Below are positions 34,709 to 46,888 of a stretch of DNA of 64,000 bases, piece by piece. A program made the translations under genes and the position numbers. The notes beneath the pieces are model-generated. The model saw nothing but the letters and a program-made list of their open reading frames with translations, was not told the origin of the DNA and made no database searches. This DNA is from Cephalotrichum gorgonifer (Eukaryota; Ascomycota; Sordariomycetes; Microascales; Microascaceae), in assembly GCA_900312665.1 (NCBI GenBank), contig ONZQ02000012.1:762907-826906 (forward strand). Direction: 5' to 3'. The number at the start of each line of letters is the position of its first letter. Within the stretch, counting starts at the first letter, position 1.

Positions 34709-36784
34709 ATGTCAACGCAAGCAACCGACATCCAGTCGATCCTCGCCGCTCTCGGTATACCTCCCTCTGACACTACCCCATGTACAGACCCTCACTAGCT
34801 TCCAAGACGTGAAACGCTGACATTTACTTGCCTTCCAGCTTCTCAGCGAGCAGCACCGCCCAGTGCACCTGCCCCCGGCCAGAGCCCCGCGCCCCCGCCG
34901 GGTTATGCGCCGCCCCAACATTCAGACCAACAACAACCCGGCACATCATACCCTCCCCAAGCACACTATGGTGCACCCTCAGGGTACGGCGTCCCGCCCC
35001 CCGCCACGACCGGAGCCGTGGACCTGAGCTCCATACAGCCTGTCAACTCCGGGACCGTCAGCATTGCGGACGCGATCGCGAAGGCCAAGATGTATGCCGC
35101 CGAGGCCGGTGTAGCATCTTATAATCGCCCTGCTGTGTATGCCCCACCGTCGCATGATAACCGCGGAGAGGGCCGTGACTATCGCCGTCGTAGCCGCTCC
35201 CGATCTCCCGCTGCACGTCGTGAGGTGTATCGTGACAACTTCAACCCCTACAGGGACGAGCGACGGGAGGACCGCCGCGGTGACTATGGCCATCAGTGGG
35301 GGCGGCGGTGGTGGCCGCTCCTTCTCTCCCGAAGGCCGTGGTGGTCGCAATGGGGCAGCCGCCCATCGTAGCTCTGCCGGAAGAGATGCCCGAGGTGGAT
35401 CTCCTCCCAACGCTAGAGGTGGTGATGACAACTCTGAGACCATACATATCGAAGCCAGCCTGGTGGGCCTCATCATTGGCCGGCAGGGCGAGAACCTGCG
35501 GCGCATAGAGGGTGAGACGGGCTGCCGCGTGCAGTTCCTGGGTAGCCCCGAAGGCAATCCGTCCATGAGGCAGTGCAAGATCTCTGGGCCCCGGGCCCGC
35601 CGCGCGGATGTGAAGGAGGCAATCGACCGTATCATCCGTGATACCGGCGTCTCGTCCCACCGCAACGTCCCCGAGCGTCCGCCTAAGGACCAGCGCGGCG
35701 GGGCGGCCGCTCTGAGAGAAGGCGAGGACCACGTGCAGATTATGGTGCCCGACCCCACCGTTGGGCTCATCATCGGCAGGGGCGGAGAGACCATCCGTGA
35801 CCTGCAGGAGCGTTCTGGCTGCCACATTAACATCGTTGGTGAGACGAAGAGTATGAACGGCCTGAGGCCGGTGAATCTAATCGGTACTCCCGAGGCGGCG
35901 CAGAAGGCCAAGGACTTCATCATGGAGATTGTGGACAGCGACAGCCGGGGAGAGGGTGGCGCTGTCAGGAAGGGACTCCCCGGTAAGGGTGATGCCCCGC
36001 CCTACGACGATCGCCGGGGCGGTGGGACGCCCAATGCCATGTACGGGGGCGGGATGCATGGAAGCGGTATGCACGGTGGTGGCATGCATGGCGGTGGCGG
36101 TGGCGGCCACGGTGGAGACGGCAAGGTTCACGACACGATCCGCGTACCGTCCGAAGCTGTAGGCATGATCATCGGGAAGCGGGGTGACACGATCAGGGAG
36201 ATCCAGAACATCACCGGGTGCAAGATCAATGTGGCACAGTCCTCCGGTGACGGGGAGGTTGAGAGAGAGATTGCCCTCATTGGGACGCCGGATAGTATTA
36301 GCCAAGCCAAGCAGGCAATCGACGAGAAGATCGACGCAGTGGTAAGGAGAAACCCCCCTCGGCCCCCCTTTTTCCATTCAGTCTTGCCTGAGGGGATGTT
36401 TTCTACTTTTCATTTGGAATGAGCGCTAACTGTTTTTTTTTTAAAGAGGTCAAAGGGCTCGGGGCCCCCTCCGCGCGGAGGTGGAGGTGGAGGCCGCGGA
36501 GGTGGTGATTACGGGTACGGGCAGCCTGCCGCAGCCGCGCCCTCAGCGCCCTCAGCGCCTGCTCAGCCGACCCAAGAGCCGGGCGCCGCAGACCCATACG
36601 CTCAATGTAAGTTTGCCATGAATCCTATCAGGCCCGTAGTTGGGAGCAAAGGACTAACTCTTATGTTGTAGACGGGGGATACAATAATTATGTGGCATTA
36701 TGGTACCAGCAATGGGTTGGTGCCGCCGCCGGCCAGCAAGCCTCCGGCGACGCGCCGCCCCAGCCGGCACCCGGCCCCCAATAA
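34709..36784 (+). CDS. Triple-KH-domain RNA-binding protein (one apparent frameshift)
   Basis: There are four exons: 34709-34754, 34839-36341, 36447-36606 and 36672-36784. All junctions use GT/AG and keep phase. Three KH domains carry the GxxG loop: G-R-Q-G near residue 225, G-R-G-G near 325 and G-K-R-G near 455. An Arg/Ser and Arg/Gly-rich region precedes them, and the C-terminus ends in a Y-G-G-Y-N-N-Y-V-A-L-W-Y box as in FUBP-like proteins. Within exon 2 the N-terminal frame (to about 35298) and the KH frame differ by one base. Reading four Gs instead of five in the G-run at 35298-35302 restores one frame of 606 codons. Until that is resolved the gene is either mis-sequenced or truncated. 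The role is RNA binding, probably mRNA processing or stability. Confidence 0.8.
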
Positions 36785-37631
36785 GCAGGATACCTTTCCA
36801 CCTGCGGGATGTTGCCTCTGAACCGACTCTTCATCTGTCCTCGCGGCGAGGTCCTTGTTATCGGGTATTCTTGGGATCCTTTGCCCATAGTAGCACTTTC
36901 TTGGTGTTAGGCGCGAAATATCCTTTCGCGAAAGCTGTCTTTGGTCGACCGCAGGTTTTTGGCGGTGTATACATTTTTTCTTGACGGGCGATGTGGAGGT
37001 TGATGAGAAGGGAAGGAGGCTCATTACAGGTCTGGCCACTTGGGTCGGTCTTATCCTAGTGCCCTCCTCGTGGCGATTTAGCCCCTTCCCATGATGCTGT
37101 GTGGTGACGAGGCACGAGACAGGGGTTGGTTCCGAATTGGAGTGAGTCGGACAACCTATCGACGTTTCTTACGAAGAGAACATATCTACTTATGAGCAAG
37201 AGAACTAAACGCTCGTCCCTTTGGTAAAACATGAGAGAAGAGGACGGGGACGGGACGGGGACGGGAGGGAGGGAGGGAGTTTTCGGACGAGATGTCCAGG
37301 GGGTAGGAAAAAAGTAATACGATAAGGGCACATTTCTTCTTCTTATGCGCTTCGGTGTATACTTTGTATTTGTTTCTTGTTTGTTTCTTTCCGGTCTTAC
37401 CAGGGCTAAGGGATGGGTGGCTTGGTTTGGGTTTTCAGGACAGAGGTCTTACTCGGTTTCTTTTCTTCAGCATTTCAATGTTTCAGGGGTTTTGACGTTT
37501 CAATGTGTTAGGTGATTCATTTCCGTATTTGCGTATTCGTGATGCCTCCTTTCGCCTTTCGCCTACCCCTTTCCCCGCCTCTTGATATCAATGGACTGTG
37601 ACTCGTGGTTTGGGGTTCATGTGCTAGCCCG

Positions 37632-37667
<36 letters not shown>

Positions 37668-39985
37668 TATTGATGGGGACCGTAGGTATGGGGGGCTGGG
37701 ATTATGTCTTAATACTACTCCTGTGGTCTCCTCTAAACCGCGATGTTAGCCTGGCACGTCCTCGTCCTGGTCCTCAGCACCATCTTGCCCAGTAAACATC
37801 TCCCTTTAGAATTCCACGTTCATACAGTTAGGCATTAAAACGACTCCTTTGTATCCTGTGGGAAGAGTGTCTACTCTAGCTGGCATGTTGTCTTCTCGAT
37901 TGCCCATGTCTTCTACTATAAGCATGGGGGGCGGTGGGCTTGCTTACTGCAATATGTGACAATAAATTGGTCCGGCCAGTAATAAAATCGGGAAGGAGGG
38001 GCAGGTCAGTGGTTGGGAGGAACGGTGTGAGCCATCCCCTCTCTGCTCTTGCCGTGTAAGTCGGGTAAGGAAGCGCGGTGCCGAAACAATGAACCGTGAA
38101 GCGTGCCAAGTATCCCGTCCTTGCTGTCTTAAAAAGAGCAGGAAAGGAACCAGGTTATGGAAGGCATACTGTCTCATGTCTCCGCTCAAGATTTCCCTAG
38201 GTTATACGAAAGTCTCGTTGTTGTTTATGTCTTCTCTTCTCTTCTCTCCTCGTGGCCCCCAATAATGCCGTGGTAGAACAAACGAGACGGCACGTCCATC
38301 ATACTACCTTTCCCGACACCATTTTCCGCTCAGTTCTATCTTCATCTTATTCTTAAACTTTGGTCCTTGCCTTGCAGCACCTCAAGCGGTGCGAAATCCA
38401 TGGAAGGTTCCCCAGCCAGATCCCACACGACTCAGCCAGCACATAAGAGTCACACAATCTACCCCTGTCGGCGAGGGGGATGACATGTCGGGGTTTCTTA
38501 GAACCTTGAATATGGATCATGGCGTTGGCAGGTAAAATCGCGACCTGGGAAGCCAAGCCGCTCGGAGAAGACTAACATGAGAGGCTGGTAGACAGACAAG
38601 CGAACAATCGAATAACCGGACATGACACGGCACACCCAGCATACTTCTCTTGCTAGAGCCCACGGGTAGTAGGCTAGATGGGGGTTCTATCCATTAGGTG
38701 CTTTGGACGCACAAGTAGCCTGTCAATTGAATGCTATGAAATTTATGAATTATGTAGCGCTTGTCGGCATCCACTTTCTTCGGTACAATGGCAAAAGTAA
38801 CAGTATATTTATTGTATTTACCTGTAGGCAAATATCCTGTTTAATATGTCACTTGACTGTATCATGTAATCCAATCATGCTGGCTGACCCCAGCACACCA
38901 GCGACTGGGCTTAATCGAGCTCAAAGCAAACTAACTGCTTAATACTCTTTATCTATCCCGTGTCAATGATCCCATCATTGGCTGTTGTACTTTCTTCCCC
39001 CCATGCCCATGAAAACAGCGCAACTCATAAAAAATCTTTTGTCCTCTCCAACCATCTCCATCCGTTGACCGAGCATTCTTTCCTAGGTCGTGTAACGCCT
39101 CTGTACGTATCTGGGCAGGGGGTAATAGGTATTAGCTAGGCCTGGTTCGATTTCCGACTACCTCGGGTGTTACCGCTGTCGTGTTTTGCGCTTGTACCTG
39201 TACGAGCGCAAATACGGGTACCGATTCTGTGGACGTGGTTCCAGGAACGATCCGATTCTTCCCTAGACCCGGTAGGTACATGTACCAGTCTGCATATTTT
39301 GGAGAGGAAGGAACGAAGAGTGAAGCGAAAAGACTGGGAAGTGGCTCCCGATGTTGATCCTGCCTATGGTTTGTGCTTGTGTTGGCCATTGGCCACCTTC
39401 ATTCACACTAGGAAGTAAAGAATGGAAGAGTAAAAGCTTCAGGGTCCCATGATCTTCTTGTCCGCGCTTGTACTCGTTTTGACAATTGACCTGACCTGAC
39501 CACCCCACCCCCACACTCCCATTCCCACTTTACACTCTAAACATTATCAAACTCATATACCTTTACACTTTCTTCACACTTCAATGTTCGCATCTTGCAC
39601 CTCATCTGCCTACCTATTCGAACTCGTATGATCATACCGGGAATTCCTATTCTCAACAAACCTACCCAGAGCATTTTATCTCGGCCAAACTTCCAACTTC
39701 CTACCCTGACTCACTTTGCTCTTCGAAATTGCTTCCAGTCAAAGTGCCCACCCATCATCCAATTGCCCCACTACCCCACTACACCTTGCCCATCATATAT
39801 ACCTTTAACCTCGACCAACCCACCTCTACCAGATCTCGAACTCCAACTCTCCACACCACAACTACTCCGTATTCCTTAAACCTCTCCCCATCTCGAGCTC
39901 GCTTCGCAACCTAACTCCAAGCCTCCTCCTCCTATCTCCAGATCCCCTCCCTCTCGCTAGCACTGTTACCAAGGCTTGCCCAAAT
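36785..39985. other. Intergenic region between the KH-protein and PFK2 genes
   Basis: About 3.2 kb without a supported gene. It contains a (TG)17 microsatellite at 37633-37666 and an AT-rich patch at 38740-38950. The last 400 bases are pyrimidine-rich and form the PFK2 leader. Confidence 0.4.
37633..37666. repeat. (TG)17 microsatellite
   Basis: An uninterrupted 34-base TG dinucleotide run in non-coding DNA 3' of the KH gene. Confidence 0.95.
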
Positions 39986-41716
39986 ATGGTTCGACAGAAT
40001 GGAGTGGGTGTCCAGGCGGAGGATACCAAAATATGCGTCGTTATGGTCGGGCTGCCGGCCCGCGGGAAGAGCTTCATAGCTCAGAAAGGTTAGTCAAGTC
40101 TGTTTTCCTTCTAGCCCCATCCCTATTTCCCCTCGTCACCAGCCATTCGGAGGGCCGGGTCCAGCTTCGGGCGAGATGCCTGCGCCGCTCTGGAACACCC
40201 CGCCTTCATGCATGCTACACCCTCTCCGGATCTCCCCCCATCCCCCGGAGTCGTACGATCTGCTAACAGCGGCTCCACCCCTGCCCCTTAGCTCAACGAT
40301 ACCTTCAGTGGCTCTCTATTCCAGCCAAGACCTTCAACGTCGGCAACTACCGCCGCAATGACGCGCCCCAGCCCACGGCCGACTTCTTCTCCACCACCAA
40401 CACCGAGGGCGAGAAGATGCGCCGCGCGGCCGCCGAAGCCGCTGTGGCCGACATGCTCGCCTGGTTCCGCTCGGGCGGCGTTATCGGTATCCTCGACGCC
40501 ACGAACTCGACCAAGGAGCGCCGCCGCTGGGTCCTCGAGACGTGCAAAGCGGAGGGCGTCGAGGTCATATTCGTCGAGAGCAAGTGCGACGACGAAAACC
40601 TGATCATGGCCAACATCCGGGACGTTAAGACGACGAGCCCGGACTACAAGGGCCAAGACCCCGAGGAGGCGGCGCAGGACTTTCGGAAAAGGATCAAGAT
40701 GTACGAGTCGGTGTACAAGTCCGTCGACGAGGACGGAGACGAGGAGGACCTCACGTACCTGAAGATGATGAACGTGGGGAAGCAAGTTGTTATCAACCGG
40801 ATATCGGATTACCTGCAGAGTCGGGTGGTTTACTACCTGATGGCCTTGCACATCCGGCCGCGGTCCGTGTGGCTGTCGAGGGTGGGTTCCCTTTCTAAAA
40901 CCTTTCTGATTCTTCCTTTGGCCGTAGACACGACGAGACATGTTGCCGAACCCTGTAACTGACATTTTACAGCACGGAGAGTCCGAGTTCAACCTAGACG
41001 GCAAGATCGGAGGGGATGCATACCTCTCGGGGCGCGGCGAGCTATACGCCCGGAAGCTACCAGAGCTTATACGGCAGTCAACAGGAGTATGTCCAAGTCC
41101 TCCCGCTCGTTTCCTGTGCCTCCATCTATCTCCCCCCTAGCCCCCATCATCCATCTTCCTACCCGCCATCCCTCTCCCCCGCTAACCCCATTTCCAGGAC
41201 GACCGCCCCCTCACTGTCTGGACCTCCACCCTCAAGCGCACAATTGCTACGGCTAGGTTCCTTCCCCCGAACTATAATCAGCTGCAATGGAAAGCTCTTG
41301 ACGAGCTGGACGCGGGCGTCTGCGACGGCCTGACGTACCAGGAGATCAAGAATAAGTACCCCGAGGACTTCGAGGCGCGTGACGCCGACAAGTACAACTA
41401 CCGATACCAGGGGGGGGAGTCGTACCGCGACGTTGTGATCCGGCTCGAGCCCATTATGATGGAGCTCGAGAGGTCGGAGGACATACTCATCATCACGCAC
41501 CAGGCGGTTCTGCGGTGCATTTACGCCTACTACATGATGAAAGATTCAGAGGATAGTCCGTGGATGAACGTCCCACTGCATACTCTGATCAAACTCACAC
41601 CTAGGGCGTACGGGACGCAGGAGGAACGGTTCCCGGCCAATATCCCTGCTGTCAGCACGTGGCGGGGTAAGGGGAGCACGGCGAAGCATGAGGATCCGTC
41701 GGGGAGTGTGATGTAG
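39986..41716 (+). CDS. 6-phosphofructo-2-kinase / fructose-2,6-bisphosphatase
   Basis: There are four exons, 39986-40088, 40292-40881, 40973-41086 and 41198-41716, giving 441 aa, the usual length of fungal FBP26-type enzymes. The kinase half has the Walker A loop G-L-P-A-R-G-K-S (residues 22-29), F-N-V-G-N-Y-R-R and I-L-D-A-T-N-S-T. The phosphatase half has the R-H-G-E motif at residues 231-234 (His is the phosphoacceptor), E-L-D-A-G near 305 (acid catalysis) and T-H-Q-A-V-L-R near 369. The enzyme makes or breaks fructose-2,6-bisphosphate in the cytosol, the main signal controlling glycolysis versus gluconeogenesis. Key residues of both activities are present, so bifunctionality is predicted. 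Which activity dominates cannot be told from sequence. Confidence 0.93.
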
Positions 41717-42513
41717 CTGGAGCGGGCGACGGGAAGCAAGGGACGTGGGGAGGAGCGTGCAGTTTGTGAACTAGCAGGATGAAAAGGGTTTAACTGGACC
41801 AGCAAGGTAGGTGTGTTTGGGAAGGGAAAACATGGGGCGCCAAACATTGATACCAAGGGATGTTTTTTTTTACTACCTCCGTAGCGCCAGCTACGGTAGA
41901 GAGTAAGCGGGATAGCCAGGATTAATTTGTGTCGTGTCTTTGAGGGTTAGATACATGTGACTTTATGGGGAAAGAATGGTATCGTGACGTGTGTGTAGCA
42001 ATAAGAACGGTATGTAAGGCTAGTGATGAGGGGGAGTATACTATTTATGACTAGCTTGATCTAACGCCCTCTTAGGGAACTGGGGAACTGGGGGGGGGGA
42101 AGGGTGATGAGAACTTTGGGGAGGGTGATTGGGTATTTCTTTTTGGAGGGTGAGATGGGTGGTGGGCTAGCTGGACAGAAAGGGAGAGCACGAGTGTGAG
42201 AACTGGGACCGTCAATAGAACAGACTAACGGATGTATCTTGATAGAATTTGCTTTGCGCGTGTCTCACCTGAAGAGACTGGCTACCTGCCTACCACTGAA
42301 GGGTCATTATCGCGACTCAGCGGGATGCCTTCTACGTCGGAGGTCATTTTTCTTTTTTGGTCTAACGAGTTTCCCTTTGAAGTTATTCTGCTATTAAATC
42401 ATGAAACCCTGAACACCGAAGCCCTCTTATGAGATATCCACTCTTGCATCCTTCATCACCGACGCTTCTCACATCAAACTCCCCCCAATTTTCTTCTACA
42501 GCCCACCGAACGA
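41717..42513. other. 3' region between convergent PFK2 and HAS1 genes
   Basis: The 3' ends of both genes lie here. A short inverted repeat (CCGTAGC and GCTACGG arms, near 41878-41897) could fold as a hairpin in the transcript. I see no gene. Confidence 0.5.
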
Positions 42514-44389
42514 TCACCGCCTCGCCTGGAACGCCCCCTTCCTCCCCGGCTGGCTCCCGTACGCCCTCCTCCCGGCCGTCTTCGTGTCCCTCCCGCTGGC
42601 GCCGACGACGACGTCCACCCTCGGCGGGACGGCGAAGCCGAAGCCCTTGGCGACCTTTGCGAGGTCGAGCTTGTTCACGTCGAAGACGGTGCGCAGCGAG
42701 TGGCTCGCGTAGGCGTGCAGGTAGCTCCTGTAGCCCTCCTTGGCGCTCTTGTTCAGATAGTAGTTCTGGGTGATGAGGCGCTCGAGCTGGGACTGGACGT
42801 TGATGACCTTCTTCGTGGGGAACTCGAACTCCACGATGGGCACGCGCGCGGACTTGAGGTGCGTGAGGAAGCCGACCTCGGTGGGCTGGAGGAAGAGGAG
42901 GGAGCGGCCGGTGGCGTTGGCGCGGGCCGTGCGGCCGACGCGGTGGATGTAGTCGCGGGGGTCATCTGGCGGATCGAACTGGACGATCCAGTCGACGGAG
43001 GGGATCTAAGTCGGTTGGTTAGTCGAGGTTCCGGGGTAGTTTGTGAAGGTAGATAGGAGAACGGGAGAGGTTAGGAGGGAAGGAAAAACATACATCTAGA
43101 CCCCTCGCAGCTACGTCCGTGCAGATTAGCGTCCCCTGCTTCGCGTTGCAGAACTCGAAGAACGTGTTCGTCCGCTTCTGCTGCTTCTGCTTCCCGTGCA
43201 GCGCCAGGACAGGTATGTCGATGAAGTTGAGCAGCTCGGAGTGATACGTCACGCAGGCGCAGCTACTGAAGAAGACGATGACCTTCTTCTTCTGGTTGAG
43301 CTTGAGGAAGGAGAACAGCAGCAGGAAGCGCTTGTCCGCCTCGCACACGATGTACCCCTGCTCCAGGCCGGCGACGGTGCTGAACTTCTGCTGGTCGTCG
43401 ACGTTGATGTACAGTGGGCCGGGGCGGAGCGAGATCCTCGCGAGGTCCTCGACCTTTGTCGTCTGCGTCGCCGAGAAGAGCATGGTCTGGCGGTCCTCCT
43501 TGGGCAGGATCTTGACGATCTGCCTCATCTCGTCCTCGAAACCGATCTCCAGTATGCGGTCGGCCTCGTCGATGACCAGGCTCTTGAGGTTCTTGAAGAC
43601 GAACTTTGTGTTCTGCAGGTGGTCGAGCAGGCGGCCAGGGGTCGCGACAATCAGGTTCACGCCCTTGGCCAGCTTCTCCGCCTCGGCGCGCCTGTTGGCG
43701 CCGCCGATGACGATGCCGTACGTCTGCGAGTGGTGCGCCATCAGCTCGCGGGCCACGCCGAAGATCTGCAGCGCCAGCTCGCGCGTGGGCGACACGATGA
43801 TCACGCCGGTGCCGTTCCGCGGCTTGAACTTGAGCGAGTGCAGCATCTCCACGGCGGGCACGAGGAACGCCATCGTCTTTCCGGACCCGGTCTTCGCGGC
43901 GCCGAGGACGTCCCGACCCGTGAGGAGCGGGGGGATGGTCCGCTGCTGGATGCCGCGCATCTCGGTGAAGCCCATCTCCTTTATCGCGCGGAGGGTCTTT
44001 TCGGATAGGTTGAGTTCCTCGAAGGTCTTGGGCTCGGAACCCGCAGGCGGGAGCGTGAGGTTTGTGCTGGAGGGTAGGTCGGCCGCGGGGAGGTCGGTCG
44101 ACGAGGCGTCTTGCGTCTTGTCTTCCTCTGCGTCGTCGTCCTCTTCTTCCTCCTTCTCTTCCTCTTCATTTTCCTCTTCCTCCTCCTCCTCCTCCTCCTC
44201 CTCCTCCTCCTCACTTGATCCTTCCGATTCGCTCTCGGAATCTACCGGGGGGGGTACCGCCTTGGGTGCGGCCTTCGCCTTCTTCACCTTCGGCAGCGCA
44301 GAGCTTTCCGCCTTGGACGCCCTCTTGCCAGCGGACTTGACCGAGGTCTCCGCATCGGCGAACTTCCTCTTCTTTCCGGTGACACCCAT
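42514..44389 (-). CDS. has1: ATP-dependent RNA helicase HAS1 (DEAD-box)
   Basis: There are two exons, 44389-43094 and 43005-42514, with an 88-nt intron (donor GTATGT, acceptor TTAG), giving 595 aa. The N-terminus is Lys-rich, followed by a long Glu run encoded by a CTC/CTT repeat near 44150-44214. Helicase motifs in order are A-K-T-G-S-G-K-T, P-T-R-E-L-A-L-Q, T-P-G-R-L-L-D-H, I-D-E-A-D-R, S-A-T-Q-T, D-V-A-A-R-G-L-D (at the splice junction) and H-R-V-G-R-T-A-R. The C-terminal helical tail matches HAS1, a nucleolar helicase for pre-rRNA processing and release of snoRNAs. I chose M at 44389 (M-G-V-T-G-K-K-R-K) over the upstream ATG at 44407. Confidence 0.93.
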
Positions 44390-45118
44390 TTTCGCGGTAG
44401 GTAACAAAGCCGAGGTGTGTTTGTAGTGCTGTTGTTGTGCAAATTACCGGCGGTGTTCGTGGCGGGCAGAGAGAGAGAGGTAGGTACGGCCTTTCCGACC
44501 AAAAGAATCTGACCAAAAGAATCGTCGGATGGGGGAAAAATTATTTGGCTGGAGTTTGGAAAAATCTCTTATCGGCGCTTATCGAAAAATTTAAGGTGAC
44601 CCCGCCAACTGGCTGCGACTGCGAAGGGGCCGTGCGTGGGGTCGTCTAGCGCTTTAAGCTACTACCACCCTCCCACCTTAATCCACCTTCGCGCCTCGAC
44701 TACAAACATGGTCCGCGGAGTGCTTCTCTTTCGGAGGACCATTGGATATTGGGTCTCTTGCAGAGGAGAGGTGGCAAGAAACCCATGAGAGGCGACGGGC
44801 AGTTGGAAGACGCAAGGGTTCTTCTCTCTCTCATGACATTCGTCTCCTGAGGCCCAGCATTCACTTGGCCAGTTGTCCAACATCAGAGACAAAACCCCCC
44901 AAACTTTAAGCATTAATATCCAGACTACCATTATATACACATAACCTGGGGTATGAACACCTCGACGGATAATACATGTCGTCGGATACCGTGCGCCCAG
45001 AACACCAATCGCCCAGCTATGCCTGTAGATAGGAAATACACCCAGTCGAGACCTCATAAGCCACTCTAATGTAGAGACCCAAAAAACGCCACATGCCCAA
45101 ACGTATACAACAAGGCGA
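44390..45118. other. Region between HAS1 and SSN8
   Basis: Both neighbours are on the minus strand, so this is the HAS1 promoter/leader and the SSN8 3' end. I see no gene. Confidence 0.45.
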
Positions 45119-46166
45119 TCACTTATCCAGCCCCCTCGCCTTCACGAACCGGCTAATCTGCTCCCGCGTAAGCTTATCATTGTACTGCTCCTGCACGGCG
45201 GAAAACGATAGTATCTCCTGTGTGCAGTCCGCCAAGGCCGCGACGTCCACATCACTGTCCGCCAGCCAAACCACGAACTTCTGCACCCTCCCCACCTTGG
45301 GGTCCATAGGCTTGTCCCCCCGATTCTGCGTCCCAGCTAGCGCTGCTGCCGCCGCCGCCGACGCAGCAGCAGCGTTCGGAATCGCCGGGCTAGAACTGCT
45401 GCTGCCGCCGGCCATCCCACCCCCCGGAACAGACCCGGGAAGCATATTCGGCTTCATCACGAGCGTTAACAGTATAGCAGCCAGCGCGACGATGTGCGGC
45501 GGGAACATCAGCGGAAGGTCCGTCATGTAGCTGTCGTTGATGATACTCCACGCGAACGCGAAGTCCTCGCCCGAAAGACGGATGTCCGACTGCAGCGAGG
45601 TGAGCGTGCGGTAGGGTTGGTGGATGATGAGGTGCGAGCCCATCTCGGAGATGAGGTGGAACTCGCACTCGCCGAGGCGTGAGGTGTCGAGCGAGACAGA
45701 GTCCTGCCAAAGGGAGCGCGCCTCGCTGACGATGAGGCGGATATGCTGCGGGCACTCCTCGATCTTGCAGGCGAGGTAGACGGCCGTCGCGATGACGAGA
45801 TAGGGGTTCGTGCGCCGGATTTCAATGTGTATGTAGAATCGCTTTATGTAGACCTGTGCTGTGGCGATGGCCTGCTGGCGGATCTTGAGGCGCTTGCCGA
45901 GGCGGGCGATTTCTGGGGGGCCGGGGTTAGTTCGCGGGGCGTGAAGGGGGAGGTGAGGTAGCTGGGGGTGGTGGAGGGAGTGACGAAGTACGGGGGTCAG
46001 GCTCACGTTGGTTGAAGTAGATATACAGGTGCCGCCACTCGGGTAGGGTGAACATCTGTACCGTCTCGGCATTCTCGCTCTCAAGCTTCTGTCGCATAGA
46101 CGCCAGTTCCTCCTTCGTGAAGAGCCAGTGCTTGTACTGCGAGGACTCCCAGTAATTCGCCGACAT
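45119..46166 (-). CDS. ssn8: RNA polymerase II holoenzyme cyclin-like subunit (cyclin C)
   Basis: There are two exons, 46166-46007 and 45912-45119. They are joined by a 94-nt intron (donor GTGAGC, acceptor CCAG, phase 1), giving 317 aa. The N-terminus M-S-A-N-Y-W-E-S-S-Q-Y-K-H-W and the junction Y-F-N-Q-Q-I-A-R-L-G-K-R-L, with the cyclin box following (A-T-A-Q-V-Y-I-K-R-F-Y; A-C-K-I-E-E-C-P-Q-H), identify cyclin C/SSN8. This is the partner of the Mediator kinase CDK8 (Ssn3), which modifies the Pol II C-terminal tail. A low-complexity Ser/Ala insert lies around residues 224-250. Its promoter is shared with the divergent mitochondrial carrier gene. Confidence 0.92.
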
Positions 46167-46888
46167 CTTGGAGGGGTTCCCGAGGGAGCCGGGGCCCCGC
46201 GAATGGGGGATGGGGTGGGTGAGAAGTTTCGCTTTCGGCGAGCCTCCTACTTTTCAAGATGACCGTCAAGAGATGGATGGTGTGGAGGTTCGGAGGAGGA
46301 CCGGACCGGACGATGGCCGGCCCAAGAAGATCGCCGCCTGGCATGGAACAGTTGGGGATGAGATGGCGAATCTGATAGCTGCCAGCAGCTGGCAGGTCAA
46401 TTCCCGCTACTGCCGAGAGATGATGCGTATGTGCATCAAGCTGGCCCTGATTGGCCGGAAGCGGGTCACTTCCACGGGCGCTGATTCGCCAAGGCTTGCT
46501 CTGCTCGGTTTTGGCATCCACAGCCGAGCAAGGTTCGTGCGGCCAAAAACCGACCTTCGACGACATTACTTCCATCACCACGATGGCCAACAACCCACGA
46601 CTGCGCCCTCGACCCAGCCTCGAGACCATTGAAACATTCGCTCCGATGAATTATATTTTATAGGAAAGGCTTTAGATACTTCTTTCTCCTCCTCCCTTAG
46701 TGCCTTGCACTCCCCCGTTCCCATCCGCGTCTCCCGCACCTGTCTTAGGCGCAATGCCCCAGCCGTAGCCGACCAAAACTCTCCCGGGCCATGACGAGGT
46801 TCTCCCGACATCCTATCGACCCCCCCGCGCCTACTATAGCTCCGCCAACCCTATACCTGGCGTGACAGGACATAGACCTACCGACACA
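46167..46888. promoter_or_regulatory. Bidirectional promoter between SSN8 and the carrier gene
   Basis: About 720 bases separate two divergently transcribed conserved genes. The 154-aa plus-strand open frame here shows no domain and is likely non-coding. It holds both leaders. Confidence 0.55.

Noticed and set aside
43278..44426. Long plus-strand frame of 382 codons
   Set aside because: It is antisense to HAS1 and a by-product of that gene's GC-rich codon use and its Glu repeat.
46168..46632. 154-codon plus-strand frame between SSN8 and the carrier gene
   Set aside because: It sits in a divergent promoter and has no domain or coding-like pattern.
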